64,000 nucleotides of DNA, taken from assembly GCF_006717145.1 (NCBI RefSeq), contig NZ_VFQF01000001.1:1178001-1242000 (forward strand). Direction: 5' to 3'. Positions 27,105-35,997 of the stretch are shown piece after piece (the first letter of the stretch is position 1; each line of letters starts with the position of its first letter). Below the pieces are notes generated by a model. The model did not search any database, was not told the origin of the DNA, and saw only the letters and a list, made by a program, of their open reading frames with translations. A program made the translations under genes and the position numbers. This DNA is from Humibacillus xanthopallidus (lineage in GTDB: Bacteria; Actinomycetota; Actinomycetes; Actinomycetales; Dermatophilaceae).

Positions 27105-28391
27105 CTATCCGGGCGCGTCGTGTGGGTGAGTTCCGAGCAGGTGGTCGACGGCGACCTGGGTGTGGATGCGCATGCTGGTCGTCAGGGCGTCGTCGTCGGC
27201 GTAGAAGCCGGGGTTGTGGTTGGGGATGAGTCCGCGACCGTCCGGGCGCGCGGTGAGCGTCTGCCCGTCCACCGTCGTGTCCTGGACGCCGAAGTTCAGG
27301 TAGACCCCGCCGAACGCGTTCGTGAGCACCGACACGTCGTCGTAGCCCATGGCCGGTGGTACCTCGACGACGTTGTCGTCCCCGACGACGGCGCGGACGC
27401 TGGGCAGTGTGGCCTCGAGCCAAGCCTGCGTGTTGGTGACGGGGGGCACGTACTGGTCGTAGGTGATCTCAGCCGTGCAGCCGTACGCAGCAGCGTGGTG
27501 GTCCGCGAGTCGGCGCAGGTGGTCCTGCAGGAGGGCCATGTCCGCCTCCTCGATGCACCGGATCGTCCCCCAGAGGGTGACCTGCTGGCCGATGATGTTG
27601 AACCGCCCGACATCCTCGACGTGGCCGATGGAGACAGTCACCGCGTCATAGGCCGGAACCTGCCGGTAGAGCTGGCCCACGGCCGTGATCACGGCGGCAG
27701 CGGGTGGCATCGGGTCCAGGCCCATCCAGGGCAGCGAGGCGTGGACCTGCTGACCGGTGATGGTGATCCTGACGAGGCACGAGGCGGCGTACTGGTTGCC
27801 GGCGCGGTACCCCACCATGCCCTTGGGCAACGGTCCCACGTGCATCCCGAAGGCCATAGTAGGGCTCAGGTCGTCGAACACCCCCGAGTCGAGCATCGCC
27901 TGCGCGCCGCCGATCTCACCGACAGGTGGGCCTTCCTCGGCAGGCTGGAACACGAACAGCAGGCTGCCGGGTAGCTGCTCCCGCACCGCGCCGAGGGCAC
28001 GTGCAGCCGCCAGCACGGTGGCGGTGTGACAGTCGTGACCACAGGCGTGTGCCACCGGGAACGGGCCGCCGGGATAGTGCTCGTCGACCACCCGGGAGGC
28101 GAAGTCGACGCCGGACGTCTCCTTGACCGGGAGCGCGTCCATGTCCGCTCGGAGCGCCACGACCCGGCCCCCGGGCAGCCCGCCCCGCAGGACGCCGACG
28201 ACACCGTGCCCCGCGATCCCGGTGCGCACCTCGTCCATCCCCAGAGCGCGCAGACGCGCGGCGACGAACGCGGCCGTCTCGACCTCCCGGTTCGACAGCT
28301 CCGGATGCGCGTGCAGATGGTGCCGCCAGGCCACCAGGTCGGCCCGCGCCAGCTCGGCCTCGCGGTCAAGAGACTCCTGCAGAACAGACAT
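27105..28391 (-). CDS. M20 family metallopeptidase/amidohydrolase (hippurate hydrolase-like)
   Basis: A 428-aa member of the M20D amidohydrolases, which release an acyl or indole group from N-acyl amino acids. Metal ligands are visible in HACGHDCHTATV and PAEEGPP, followed by the dimerisation-lid motif (TGQQVHASLPWMGLDP) and the late His in LIPNHNPGFY. I chose ATG 28391 because GAGGAGGG sits just before it; an upstream extension of 70 codons is low-quality sequence. Likely substrates are N-acyl or N-aryl amino acids; specificity cannot be told. Stand-alone gene in the accessory region. Confidence 0.9.
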   Translation of the reverse strand: MSVLQESLDREAELARADLVAWRHHLHAHPELSNREVETAAFVAARLRALGMDEVRTGIAGHGVVGVLRGGLPGGRVVALRADMDALPVKETSGVDFASRVVDEHYPGGPFPVAHACGHDCHTATVLAAARALGAVREQLPGSLLFVFQPAEEGPPVGEIGGAQAMLDSGVFDDLSPTMAFGMHVGPLPKGMVGYRAGNQYAASCLVRITITGQQVHASLPWMGLDPMPPAAAVITAVGQLYRQVPAYDAVTVSIGHVEDVGRFNIIGQQVTLWGTIRCIEEADMALLQDHLRRLADHHAAAYGCTAEITYDQYVPPVTNTQAWLEATLPSVRAVVGDDNVVEVPPAMGYDDVSVLTNAFGGVYLNFGVQDTTVDGQTLTARPDGRGLIPNHNPGFYADDDALTTSMRIHTQVAVDHLLGTHPHDAPG

Positions 28392-28687
28392 CGAATGCCC
28401 TCCTCGCCGCGTCGACCGCCACATGGCGATTGAACACCACCCGCCGCACGGGCAGCAGGGACTTGGTCGTGGAGCACGTCGTCCACCCCGGATGTGGCAC
28501 CCAGTGCGTGGCCGTCGGACCGCCGCCCGCACCCGCACTCGGGCATGGCCAGGCTCGCGGCAGCTGAGTGCGTTGGATTGAAGGCCGCCAACGCGGTCAT
28601 ACTTCACCCGTGGCGCGAGGATCGACGATTCCCGACCTGGCTCATGGATCCCCTCGCCGACCCCTGTTGGTTGTCGGTTAACGCATC
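28392..28687. other. Intergenic region between the amidohydrolase and a membrane-protein ORF
   Basis: No convincing gene. A perfect 7-bp inverted repeat (GCGTTGG at 28570-28576, CCAACGC at 28588-28594) may be an operator or weak hairpin. Nothing else stands out. Confidence 0.5.
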
Positions 28688-28726
28688 CTGTGGGCGCTCA
28701 CGGCAGCCGTCGTAGCGCTCGCGCGT

Positions 28727-29209
28727 GTGTCTCGCGCATCGTGGGGGTCGGCGGCACTCGATGCTGGAGGAGTGCCCGACCACTGGATACCGCAGACCGC
28801 GCTGCTCGTCGCCTTCGTGTTCGCCCTGTTCTTCCCCGCATTGGTACTGCCGGTCGGGTCTCTTCCAGCCGCACGGGAGCGAGACTGTCGGCTAGAGCTG
28901 CCGACGGTGATGGGCCGGCGGACGATGAACCTAGAGCGGGCGTCGGCATCCCGTCTGCTGATACCTGGGCGGGGATCGACGCTCGATGTTCTGGTGATCC
29001 GCAGCGGTTGGCGTGTCGTCATCGTGACGGCGACAGGTTCCGGCCCGTCGTCGTCGTTGGCCCCGTGTCTGCGCACGCTTTGGCGGGACACAGTTCGGAA
29101 CGGGAGTCGGGTCTCCGCTTGGGCCAGGGGTTGCCTCGTGATTGCGCTCTGGAGCGTTGGTGCGCTTGTAGTAATGGGCCTCGTGGGCGATGCCGCAGGG
29201 GTGCTGTAA
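28727..29209 (+). CDS. Hypothetical membrane protein, 5' end uncertain
   Basis: A frame of 160 codons from GTG 28727. It contains a strong membrane helix (PQTALLVAFVFALFFPALVL), an about 75-residue soluble segment with beta character (SGWRVVIVTATGSGP) and a C-terminal helix (CLVIALWSVGALVVMGLVG). The open frame continues upstream to 28682 and encodes LWALTAAVVALARV, itself helix-like, but without an ATG, GTG or TTG. The gene may therefore begin at CTG 28688 or be a 5'-truncated remnant. No family recognised. Confidence 0.5.
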   Translation: MSRASWGSAALDAGGVPDHWIPQTALLVAFVFALFFPALVLPVGSLPAARERDCRLELPTVMGRRTMNLERASASRLLIPGRGSTLDVLVIRSGWRVVIVTATGSGPSSSLAPCLRTLWRDTVRNGSRVSAWARGCLVIALWSVGALVVMGLVGDAAGVL

Positions 29210-29289
29210 GGCGGCCTGGGCCCGACGAACGCCCCCGCCGCGGCAGGAGCGAGCACACACCGCCGGTGGCTGCTGAGATAGTCGGGATC

Positions 29290-30048
29290 ATGGTGTCGTC
29301 CGTAGCGGTATTGTCCGACGTTCACGGCGTCCTGCCCGTCCTTGAGGCTGTGCTCGCCGATCCATCAGTTCGCGAGGCGGACCTCATCGTGGTCACCGGG
29401 GACATCGCTTCGGGCCCTCAACCGGTACCGGTGCTCGAGCGTTTGTGCGCCGAAGGCGAACGGGTTCAGATGGTCAAGGGCAACGCCGATCGTGAGCTGG
29501 TCGCGCTGCGCCGCGGCGAGCAGATCGAGCCGCCCGACGAGGTCACCCTGTGGGCCGCGGCGCAGTTGCGCGAGGAGCATGTGCAGCTCCTCGACGACCT
29601 TCCGCACCCGTTCGTAGTGACCGTGGACGGGTTCGGGCCGGTCGTGTTCTGCCACGGCAGCCCGCGCCGAGACGACGAGCTCGTTCTCGTGGACTCGCCG
29701 TTGAGCAGATGGGCAGCGGCCTTCGCCGAGCTGACCCCAGAGCACCGAACCGTCGTTTGCGGACACACCCACATGCCCTTCGTGCGCCTTGTCGATCGAC
29801 GTCTGGTCATAAACCCAGGCAGCATCGGAATGCCTTACGGCCGCCCCGGCGGCAGCTGGGCGCTCCTGGAACACGGCAGCGTCTCGTTGCGGAACACTGA
29901 GCTGGACATCGACGCGGCCGTCGAGGCGGTGGCTAATGGCTCTGCCTACCCGCACCGACAGGCCTGGGCCGATGAATACCTCCGAGCTGTCAACAGCGAC
30001 GCCGATGCGATCGCCGCCTTCACACCTGAAGGTGACCGGCCCGTCTGA
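29290..30048 (+). CDS. Calcineurin-like metallophosphoesterase (YfcE/MJ0936 type)
   Basis: A 252-aa enzyme with all metal-binding blocks in order: SDVHG (residues 9-13), VVTGDIASG, VKGNADRE (with Asp at the usual GNHD/GNCD position), FCHGSPRRDDE and VCGHTHMPF, then NPGSIGMPYG. This is the layout of small phosphodiesterases of the YfcE/MJ0936 group, which hydrolyse phosphodiester or cyclic nucleotide bonds using two metals. ATG 29290 is chosen because SDVHG must lie near the N-terminus; the frame is open from 28690. The last 45 residues are an extra helix. The substrate is unknown. Confidence 0.9.
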   Translation: MVSSVAVLSDVHGVLPVLEAVLADPSVREADLIVVTGDIASGPQPVPVLERLCAEGERVQMVKGNADRELVALRRGEQIEPPDEVTLWAAAQLREEHVQLLDDLPHPFVVTVDGFGPVVFCHGSPRRDDELVLVDSPLSRWAAAFAELTPEHRTVVCGHTHMPFVRLVDRRLVINPGSIGMPYGRPGGSWALLEHGSVSLRNTELDIDAAVEAVANGSAYPHRQAWADEYLRAVNSDADAIAAFTPEGDRPV

Positions 30049-30110
30049 GCCCAGAGGCCTTCAACCCTGCACGCTCGGCGGCATCACCGATCAACGCGCA
30101 CGCCGCTGGC

Positions 30111-30116
30111 TAGGGT
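30111..30116 (+). promoter_or_regulatory. -10 box (TAGGGT) before a short ORF
   Basis: TAGGGT ends seven bases before ATG 30124, the leaderless arrangement seen elsewhere in the window. Confidence 0.45.
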
Positions 30117-30123
30117 GACGCCC

Positions 30124-30231
30124 ATGGGGGAGCACGACCGCGAGGCCAGGCTCGCGGCGGGGCCCCTTGAGTGGCACGAGCCAAGGTTCTCCGACGCACG
30201 GGTGGCCTGTGGTGCAAAGGTTGACGCATGA
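30124..30231 (+). CDS. Short ORF (35 aa), leaderless promoter, coupled to the next ORF
   Basis: A 35-codon frame (MGEHDREARLAAGPLEWHEP at its start, ending in CGAKVDA) placed correctly behind a TAGGGT box. Its stop overlaps the ATG of the next ORF (ATGA). It may be a leader peptide, a small protein, or the surviving N-terminus of a decayed gene; the sequence looks like the start of a normal soluble protein rather than a leader. Low certainty. Confidence 0.35.
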   Translation: MGEHDREARLAAGPLEWHEPRFSDARVACGAKVDA

Positions 30232-30764
30232 TCCGTCAGTCGATGTCGGGGTCTGAAGTGCCAGTCTCGGTCGTGTACGGAACGTCCGTCGGCGGTGTGT
30301 GCCTCGACGCTGACCGGTTCGGTGGCAACCCCTTCGCCACGGCCCTGATCGGACTCGTCGCCTCCCAGGATCTGCCGTACAGGGAACTGCTTGGACGGCT
30401 GCGACGGCGGACCAGACGGGCGTCCGGCGGGGTGCAGGAACCCGAGCTCCACCTTCCTGAATCACTGGCCTCCTGGCAGCTGAACTTCACCGCCGTGACC
30501 AGCCAGCACACCCGCGCGGCGCTCATGCTGGTGGAGACTGCAATGCCGGAAACACGCTGCCTTGGGCTGATCCGGAGGACACTCGAACGATGGCCCACCG
30601 CAACTGGGTCTGCACCCCTACTCGGCACAGGTGGTCTCGACAGCGGCTACCGGACCGAACCGTCCGACGCACCTGCACGCGATGCGGCGAGACCGACCTC
30701 ATCGAGCGCGACCTGCCCGGCCCTCAGCGGGGGAACGACGCCGGCCACTAGGGCATGTGACTGA
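30228..30764 (+). CDS. Hypothetical protein, possible remnant of a larger caspase-like protein
   Basis: A 178-aa frame from ATG 30228. Residues 20-75 (SVGGVCLDADRFGGNPFATAL, shown partly; then LPYRELLGRLRRRTRRASGG) faintly recall the end of a caspase-like C14 domain, where a similar NPFAxAL...RELLxxLR...SGGxQ pattern occurs. The Cys-His pair of an active protease is not visible, so any domain is incomplete. After residue 120 the composition becomes Thr/Ala/Pro-rich, and that part is probably not natural protein. This could be decayed coding DNA. The family suggestion comes from memory and is weak. Confidence 0.3.
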   Translation: MIRQSMSGSEVPVSVVYGTSVGGVCLDADRFGGNPFATALIGLVASQDLPYRELLGRLRRRTRRASGGVQEPELHLPESLASWQLNFTAVTSQHTRAALMLVETAMPETRCLGLIRRTLERWPTATGSAPLLGTGGLDSGYRTEPSDAPARDAARPTSSSATCPALSGGTTPATRACD

Positions 30765-31189
30765 ACCCGTGCGGGGGTCACTGTCGGGAGGACCCGGATT
30801 GGGGCATCGCACTGAGGATGCCGGATTAACGCACGGGCAGCCCTCGGGTGGCGACGACGTCGCAGGCGTTTCATCGGGCGTCAAGGCTGTACCGCTCATC
30901 GGCAAGGTCGTGTCCGCCGAACGGCAGGTGCGGCAATCCGCGACACAGCAACCCGCGCGGTATGTCGGGGGCAGCAGCCCTTCTCCTGGCTCGTTCAGCG
31001 CTCCCAACGCGGCAAACCGGCAGCCACAGTCGAACGAGCGGAGCCGCCGTCGCGGCACGGGCGAGGGCCGGCCCGTGACGACTGAGTCGCGAAGAAGCGA
31101 CACGGACACCTCGGACTCGTCAGCTGACTGCGTCCACGGCCAGAGTCTGGCGCTGTCGCAGGGCGTTCTTGCTGATGTCTCGGGACGGG
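30765..31189. other. Intergenic region downstream of arc
   Basis: No convincing gene on either strand; the frames that stay open here are Ser/Arg/Pro-rich shadows. A small hairpin (GTCGC/GCGAC around GAAGAA, about 31086-31101) lies about 90 bases beyond the arc stop and could end the minus-strand transcript. Confidence 0.5.
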
Positions 31190-32968
31190 CTAGAGGTACT
31201 GACCGGTGTTGGCCGTGGCGATGGAGCGGCCCGGCTCGGTGCCGTCCTTGCCCTTGATGAGGGTGCGGATGTAGACGATGCGCTCGCCCTTCTTGCCACT
31301 GATCCGCGCCCAGTCGTCGGGGTTGGTCGTGTTGGGCAGGTCCTCGTTCTCCTTGAACTCGTCGACGCAGCTGCTCATGAGGTGCTCGATCCGGATGCCC
31401 TTCTGGCCCGTCGTCAGGAAGTCCTTGATCGCGAGCTTCTTGGCGCGGTCGACGATGTTCTGGATCATCGCGCCCGAGTTGAAGTCCTTGAAGTAGAGGA
31501 TCTCCTTGTCGCCACCCTGGTAGGTCACCTCGAGGAAGCGGTTCTCGTCCATCTCGGAGTACATCCGCTCGACAGCGGCCGTGATCATCGCCTCGATGGT
31601 GGCCTCACGGTCACCGCCGTGGACGGCGAGGTCGTGCTCGTGCAGGGGCAGGGTCTCGGTGAGGTACTTGCTGAAGATGTCGCGGGCGCTCTCGGCGTCG
31701 GGCCGCTCGATCTTGATCTTGGCGTCGAGGCGTCCCGGGCGCAGGATCGCGGGGTCGATCATGTCCTCGCGGTTCGAGGCCCCGATGACGATGACGTTGT
31801 CGAGCCGCTCGACGCCGTCGATCTCGGCGAGCAGCTGGGGCACGATCGTCGTCTCGACGTCGCTGGAGACGCCGGAGCCGCGGGTGCGGAAGAGCGAGTC
31901 CATCTCGTCAAAGAAGACGACGACGGGCGTGCCGTCTGAGGCCTTCTCGCGAGCGCGCTGGAAGATGAGCCGGATGTGCCGCTCGGTCTCGCCGACGTAC
32001 TTGTTGAGCAGCTCGGGGCCCTTGATGTTGAGGAAGTAGCTCTTTTCGGTCTGCTTGCCCGTGCGCTCGGCCACCTTCCGGGCGAGCGACGCGGCCACAG
32101 CCTTGGCGATGAGCGTCTTGCCGCAGCCGGGGGGACCATAGAGCAGCACGCCCTTCGGCGGCTTGAGCGCGTGCTCCTTGTACAGCTCGGGGTGCAGGAA
32201 CGGCAGCTCCACGGCATCGCGGATCTGCTCGATCTGACCGGCGAGGCCCCCGATGTCCTCGTAGGCGACGTCGGGCACCTCCTCGAGGACGAGCTCCTCG
32301 ACCTCGAGCTTCGGGATGACCTCGTGGACGAAGTTGGACCTCGGGTCGAGCGTCAGCGAGTCGCCGACCCGGATGAGCTCGCCCAGCAGGGGGTTGGCGA
32401 GCCGGCAGACCCGCTCCTCGTCGCCGTGGGTCACGACGACGACCCGGTTGGCGTCGAGCTTGTCCTTGACGGTGACGACCTCGCCGACGCGCTCGAAGCC
32501 GTGCACCGAGACGACGTTGAGGGCCTCGTTGAGCATGACCTCGCGGCCGAGGCCGAGCTCGCCGACCTCGACGGACGGGCTCACGGCCACGCGCATCTTG
32601 CGGCCGCCCGTGAGGATGTCGACGGCGCCGTCCTCGGGTGCGTCCATGACGAGTCCGTAGGTGCTCGGCGGCTGTGCGAGGCGGTCGACCTCCTTCTTGA
32701 GGGTGACGATCTGCTCGCGGGCCTCCTTGAGCGTGCGCACGAGGCGCTCGTTCTGGGTCGACAGCGTCGACAGGCTCGTCTGCACGTGGGCGAGGCGGGC
32801 CTCGAGCTCACGCGTGCGCTGCGGTGAGACCCGCGCGGCATCGCGCAACGCCTCGACCTCGGAGCGCAGGGCGGCGAGCTCGCGCTCGCTCGTGCCGGGG
32901 CTCGGCGAGCCGGTGGTCTCGGAGCCGCCGGGGCCCCCGTGATTCCAGCTGCTGACGTCGTCTGACAT
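31190..32968 (-). CDS. arc: Proteasome-associated ATPase ARC/Mpa
   Basis: A 592-aa AAA ATPase that unfolds pupylated proteins and threads them into the 20S core. Residues about 35-95 form the N-terminal coiled coil that captures Pup. About 100-240 are the double OB domain. The AAA module has Walker A (GPPGCGKT, about 277), Walker B ([12 protein letters not shown]) and SRH ([17 protein letters not shown]). It ends in GQYL, whose penultimate Tyr is the docking motif for the PrcA ring. ATG 32968 has GAGGAGG directly upstream; a longer frame starting at 32995 is less likely. A TAGGGT box lies near 33012. Transcribed after trmI but about 17.5 kb from dop. Confidence 0.96.
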   Translation of the reverse strand: MSDDVSSWNHGGPGGSETTGSPSPGTSERELAALRSEVEALRDAARVSPQRTRELEARLAHVQTSLSTLSTQNERLVRTLKEAREQIVTLKKEVDRLAQPPSTYGLVMDAPEDGAVDILTGGRKMRVAVSPSVEVGELGLGREVMLNEALNVVSVHGFERVGEVVTVKDKLDANRVVVVTHGDEERVCRLANPLLGELIRVGDSLTLDPRSNFVHEVIPKLEVEELVLEEVPDVAYEDIGGLAGQIEQIRDAVELPFLHPELYKEHALKPPKGVLLYGPPGCGKTLIAKAVAASLARKVAERTGKQTEKSYFLNIKGPELLNKYVGETERHIRLIFQRAREKASDGTPVVVFFDEMDSLFRTRGSGVSSDVETTIVPQLLAEIDGVERLDNVIVIGASNREDMIDPAILRPGRLDAKIKIERPDAESARDIFSKYLTETLPLHEHDLAVHGGDREATIEAMITAAVERMYSEMDENRFLEVTYQGGDKEILYFKDFNSGAMIQNIVDRAKKLAIKDFLTTGQKGIRIEHLMSSCVDEFKENEDLPNTTNPDDWARISGKKGERIVYIRTLIKGKDGTEPGRSIATANTGQYL

Positions 32969-33026
32969 CTCGGCCTCCTCATCCGTCACTCGCACACCGT
33001 GACGATTCGACCCTAACCCGAGGTCG

Positions 33027-34136
33027 TCAGTTGTCGTCGGACGTTTCAGTCAGTGATCGTCGGACACGGCGGATCGTCTTGTCGCTCTTGACTCGTTCGC
33101 CCATCGCCTCGGGTGTCCACGCGTCGTCGGGCACGTCGAGGGCGGCGAGCGAGCCGGGCTGCGTCGTCGGGGTGGACTCAGCAGCCGGTATGCCGTCCGT
33201 ACCCACCGCGCCCCCCGCCGCCACGCCGACGGGGACGCCGTCCACCACCGGGTGGGAGCCCTTCGCGGGTCGCCGCGTGCGCTCCGGGGGCACGACTCCG
33301 GGCGCGAGGCGCCGGGTCGTGATGAGGAAGCCGGTGTGGCCGTGCATGCGGTGCTGCGGGCGCACCGCGAGACCCTCGAGGTGCCAACCGCGCACGAGCG
33401 ACTCCCAGGCGCTGGGCTCCGTGAAGCCGCCGTGCAGGCGCATGCCCTCGGCGACGCGGCTCAGCTGGGTGGTCGTCGCGACGTAGCAGATGAGGACACC
33501 GCCGGGGATGAGCGCGTCGGCGACGGCCTCGAGGCACTCCCACGGGGCCAGCATGTCGAGCACGACGCGGTCGACCGTGCCCGGCGCGACCGTGGCCGGC
33601 AGGCTCTCGACGAGGTCGCCCACGGTCACCGTCCAGGCCGGGTGGTCGCCGCCGAAGAAGGCGCGGCCGTTGCCCTTGGCGATCTCGGCGAAGTCCTCGC
33701 GGCGCTCGAAGGAGAGCAGCCGCCCGTGCTCGCCGATCGCCCGGAGCAGTGACATCGAGAGCGCGCCGCTGCCCACGCCCGCCTCGACCACCGTCGCACC
33801 CGGGAAGATGTCGGCCATCTGCACGATCTGGCCGGCGTCCTTGGGATAGACGACCGCGGCCCCACGAGGCATCGACATGACGTAGTCGCTGAGCAGCGGT
33901 CGCAGGGCGAGGTACTCGACCCCCGCGGTGTTCGTCACGACCGAGCCGTCCGGCGCCCCGATGAGGTCGTCGTGACGCAGGAAGCCGCGATGGGTGTGGA
34001 ACTCGCGCCCCGGCTCCAGGGTGATCGTGTGCAGCCGGCCCTTGGGGTCGGTCAGCTGGATTCGCTCGCCGACCTCGAACACACCGCGTCGGTTGTGGGC
34101 GCTCCCGGCGGGGATGGTCGGCGCGGCTTCGCTCAT
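33027..34136 (-). CDS. trmI: tRNA (adenine-58-N1)-methyltransferase
   Basis: A 369-aa Rossmann-type methyltransferase of the TrmI family. It methylates A58 in the T-loop of tRNA with S-adenosylmethionine. It has the N-terminal beta domain ([18 protein letters not shown]), the SAM motif [16 protein letters not shown], the acidic site LSFERREDF, and the catalytic DMLAPWE. The last 70 residues are a Pro/Gly-rich extension. TAGACT lies eight bases before the ATG, with no Shine-Dalgarno site, so a leaderless mRNA is likely. trmI beside arc is the standard actinobacterial order. Confidence 0.95.
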   Translation of the reverse strand: MSEAAPTIPAGSAHNRRGVFEVGERIQLTDPKGRLHTITLEPGREFHTHRGFLRHDDLIGAPDGSVVTNTAGVEYLALRPLLSDYVMSMPRGAAVVYPKDAGQIVQMADIFPGATVVEAGVGSGALSMSLLRAIGEHGRLLSFERREDFAEIAKGNGRAFFGGDHPAWTVTVGDLVESLPATVAPGTVDRVVLDMLAPWECLEAVADALIPGGVLICYVATTTQLSRVAEGMRLHGGFTEPSAWESLVRGWHLEGLAVRPQHRMHGHTGFLITTRRLAPGVVPPERTRRPAKGSHPVVDGVPVGVAAGGAVGTDGIPAAESTPTTQPGSLAALDVPDDAWTPEAMGERVKSDKTIRRVRRSLTETSDDN

Positions 34137-34147
34137 GGGAGCACAGT

Positions 34148-34543
34148 CTAGGAGGCCACCGGCGCCCCCTTCGCCACCCTGCGGACCGACGCCGCCTCGA
34201 CCTCGTAGCGGCTCTGGCGCCCGGCCGGGCCGCCGTAGAAGCGCCGCCGCAGCGCCCCACCCACCTCGACGCCGTCGCCGGCAGCGAGGCGCAGTGCCGC
34301 GCGACGGGTGCGGGCGGTCCAGCACACGACGTCGATGGTGTCGACGGAGGGGCGTCGCACCTCGGCGCCCCCGGCGGCCCGCCGTGCCGCCGTGCCCTCG
34401 CGAGGGACGACGACCCTCAGCGTGACGATGACGTCGCCGCTCGGCAGCGTTCGCTCCTCCCCCGGTGCCGAGGCCCGGCCGCGCAGCGCGACCTCGTTGA
34501 TCGCCGGTGGCCCGTCCGATTCGTCCTGCCGAACCCTGCCCAT
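34148..34543 (-). CDS. SSB-like OB-fold protein
   Basis: A 131-aa protein with the SSB-type pattern NEVALRGRAS, VTLRVVVPRE, DTIDVVCWTARTRRAAL and VEVGGALRRRFY, so one oligonucleotide-binding fold without the acidic C-terminal tip of true replication SSB. I prefer ATG 34543 (GGAAGG upstream) over GTG 34552. It lies 11 bases from trmI and is probably co-transcribed with it. It might bind single-stranded DNA during stress or uptake, or tRNA with TrmI; neither is shown by the sequence. Confidence 0.75.
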   Translation of the reverse strand: MGRVRQDESDGPPAINEVALRGRASAPGEERTLPSGDVIVTLRVVVPREGTAARRAAGGAEVRRPSVDTIDVVCWTARTRRAALRLAAGDGVEVGGALRRRFYGGPAGRQSRYEVEAASVRRVAKGAPVAS

Positions 34544-34738
34544 CTCGCCCACCCTTCCGGCTCGACCGTTGCGAGCCCTCCGGGACCAGCGTCGCCCGAC
34601 AGCGCGGGTCGGTCGTGGCTCGCTTGCGAGTCTGTGGATGACGGTCCTGGGGTGCCAGGGAGGTGTGGACGGGCGGCGGGGACGTGGATCGGTCAGCGGC
34701 GCAGGTGCGCGCGGGTCGACGCAGGAGGTACGCGCAGG

Positions 34739-35926
34739 TCAGCGACGGCCGCGGCGGGCGAGCTGGGCGCCGACGACCGCGTTGATGCGGTCCGCCGTCG
34801 CGAGGCCGAGCACCGAGCGCGATGTCGAGTCGACGACGACGGCATACGAGAGGCTGCGCTCGCTCATGACCCGGATGAGGTCGGTGAGGACGTCGGTCAC
34901 CGACACCCCCACGACCCAGGCGCCCGGTTGGGCGACCGTGACTGCTGAGAGGGTGGTGCGCGGACGCGCCTCCAGCGGAACGGCCTGTGCGGCGCCGGGT
35001 TCGACGACGCCGACGGGCCACCCCCGGTCGTCCGAGGTGACGAGCCAGACCCGGTCGTCAGCGGCCCGGCGGTCAGGGGTCGGCCGGAGGGCACCCGAGG
35101 CGAGCGCCGAGTCGGCCTGCGCCACGGTCGTGGTGGCCGGGAGCACGACGACGGGCTCGAGCACGTCCGCTGCCGGTTGCCTGGTGGCCTCGTGGATGCG
35201 CCCGGCCCGGATGGCACCGGTCGCGCCCTGCCAGAGGAAGGCCGCGATGACGATCGGGAAGACCATCCCGAAGGCGTCACCGGGCTGGCCGCGCAAGAAC
35301 GGCAGGAGGACGAACCATGCGACGGTCGCAACCGCGACGGCGCGCCCCAGCCACCCGGCGACGACGAAGCCCGCGCCGCGCCGACCCGTCACCCGCCACA
35401 CGAGTGCGCTGACAATCTGCCCCCCGTCGAGTGGAAGCCCCGGCAGCAGGTTGAAGACCCCGACGAAGAGGTTGGCCAGGGTGATGATCGACAGCAGGAG
35501 CAGCGCCGTGTCGTTCGTCGTCACGGACTGCAGCAGATAGCCGATGACGGCGAGGGCGAGGTTGGCGAGCGGCCCCACGACCGCGATGACGGCGGTCGTG
35601 CCGGGCGACGTGCGCGCCGAGTCGTAGACGGTGTGTCCACCCCAGACATCGGCGACGATGCGGTCGACGGGGTGCCCGCTCCAGCGGGCCGCGAGGGCGT
35701 GCGCCGCCTCGTGGACCAGCACGGAGAGCAGCAGCAGGAGCGCGTAGCCAGCGGCAGCGAGGTAGCCGTACTCCGGGCCGCGGTCAGGCTGCGCGAGGTT
35801 GGGTCCGAAGACGACGACGATGACGACGGCGATGACCGGCCACGATCGGCCGAGGTAGATCGGCGAGCCCGCGAGCGAACCGATCTGCCAGCCGTACGGC
35901 GACCGGCGACCGGCGGGTGTGGACAT
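34739..35926 (-). CDS. Site-2 protease-like M50 metallopeptidase with C-terminal CBS-type region
   Basis: A 395-aa integral membrane protein. The zinc motif HEAAH is in helix LLLLLSVLVHEAAHALAARW, and the second metal element is FNLLPGLPLDGGQ. Six helices are predicted over residues 30-240. Residues 250-395 form a soluble region that resembles paired CBS domains (VEPGAAQAVPLEARPRTTLS, VLTDLIRVMSERSLSYAVVV). This matches the SpoIVFB-like M50B group, whose CBS part senses nucleotides. It is divergent from the RecB-like gene, and each has a -10 six bases from its ATG (35933-35938 for this gene). Confidence 0.9.
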   Translation of the reverse strand: MSTPAGRRSPYGWQIGSLAGSPIYLGRSWPVIAVVIVVVFGPNLAQPDRGPEYGYLAAAGYALLLLLSVLVHEAAHALAARWSGHPVDRIVADVWGGHTVYDSARTSPGTTAVIAVVGPLANLALAVIGYLLQSVTTNDTALLLLSIITLANLFVGVFNLLPGLPLDGGQIVSALVWRVTGRRGAGFVVAGWLGRAVAVATVAWFVLLPFLRGQPGDAFGMVFPIVIAAFLWQGATGAIRAGRIHEATRQPAADVLEPVVVLPATTTVAQADSALASGALRPTPDRRAADDRVWLVTSDDRGWPVGVVEPGAAQAVPLEARPRTTLSAVTVAQPGAWVVGVSVTDVLTDLIRVMSERSLSYAVVVDSTSRSVLGLATADRINAVVGAQLARRGRR

Positions 35927-35997
35927 GCCCAGAGCGTATGCCTTCGGACTGTGGGGAGCGGTCGGGCGTTGTCGCCGCCGCGGCATACAGTCGCCCC

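Noticed and set aside
30631-31257. A 208-codon plus-strand frame before arc
   Set aside because: Ser/Arg/Gly-rich, no domain pattern, and overlaps the arc 3' end antisense.
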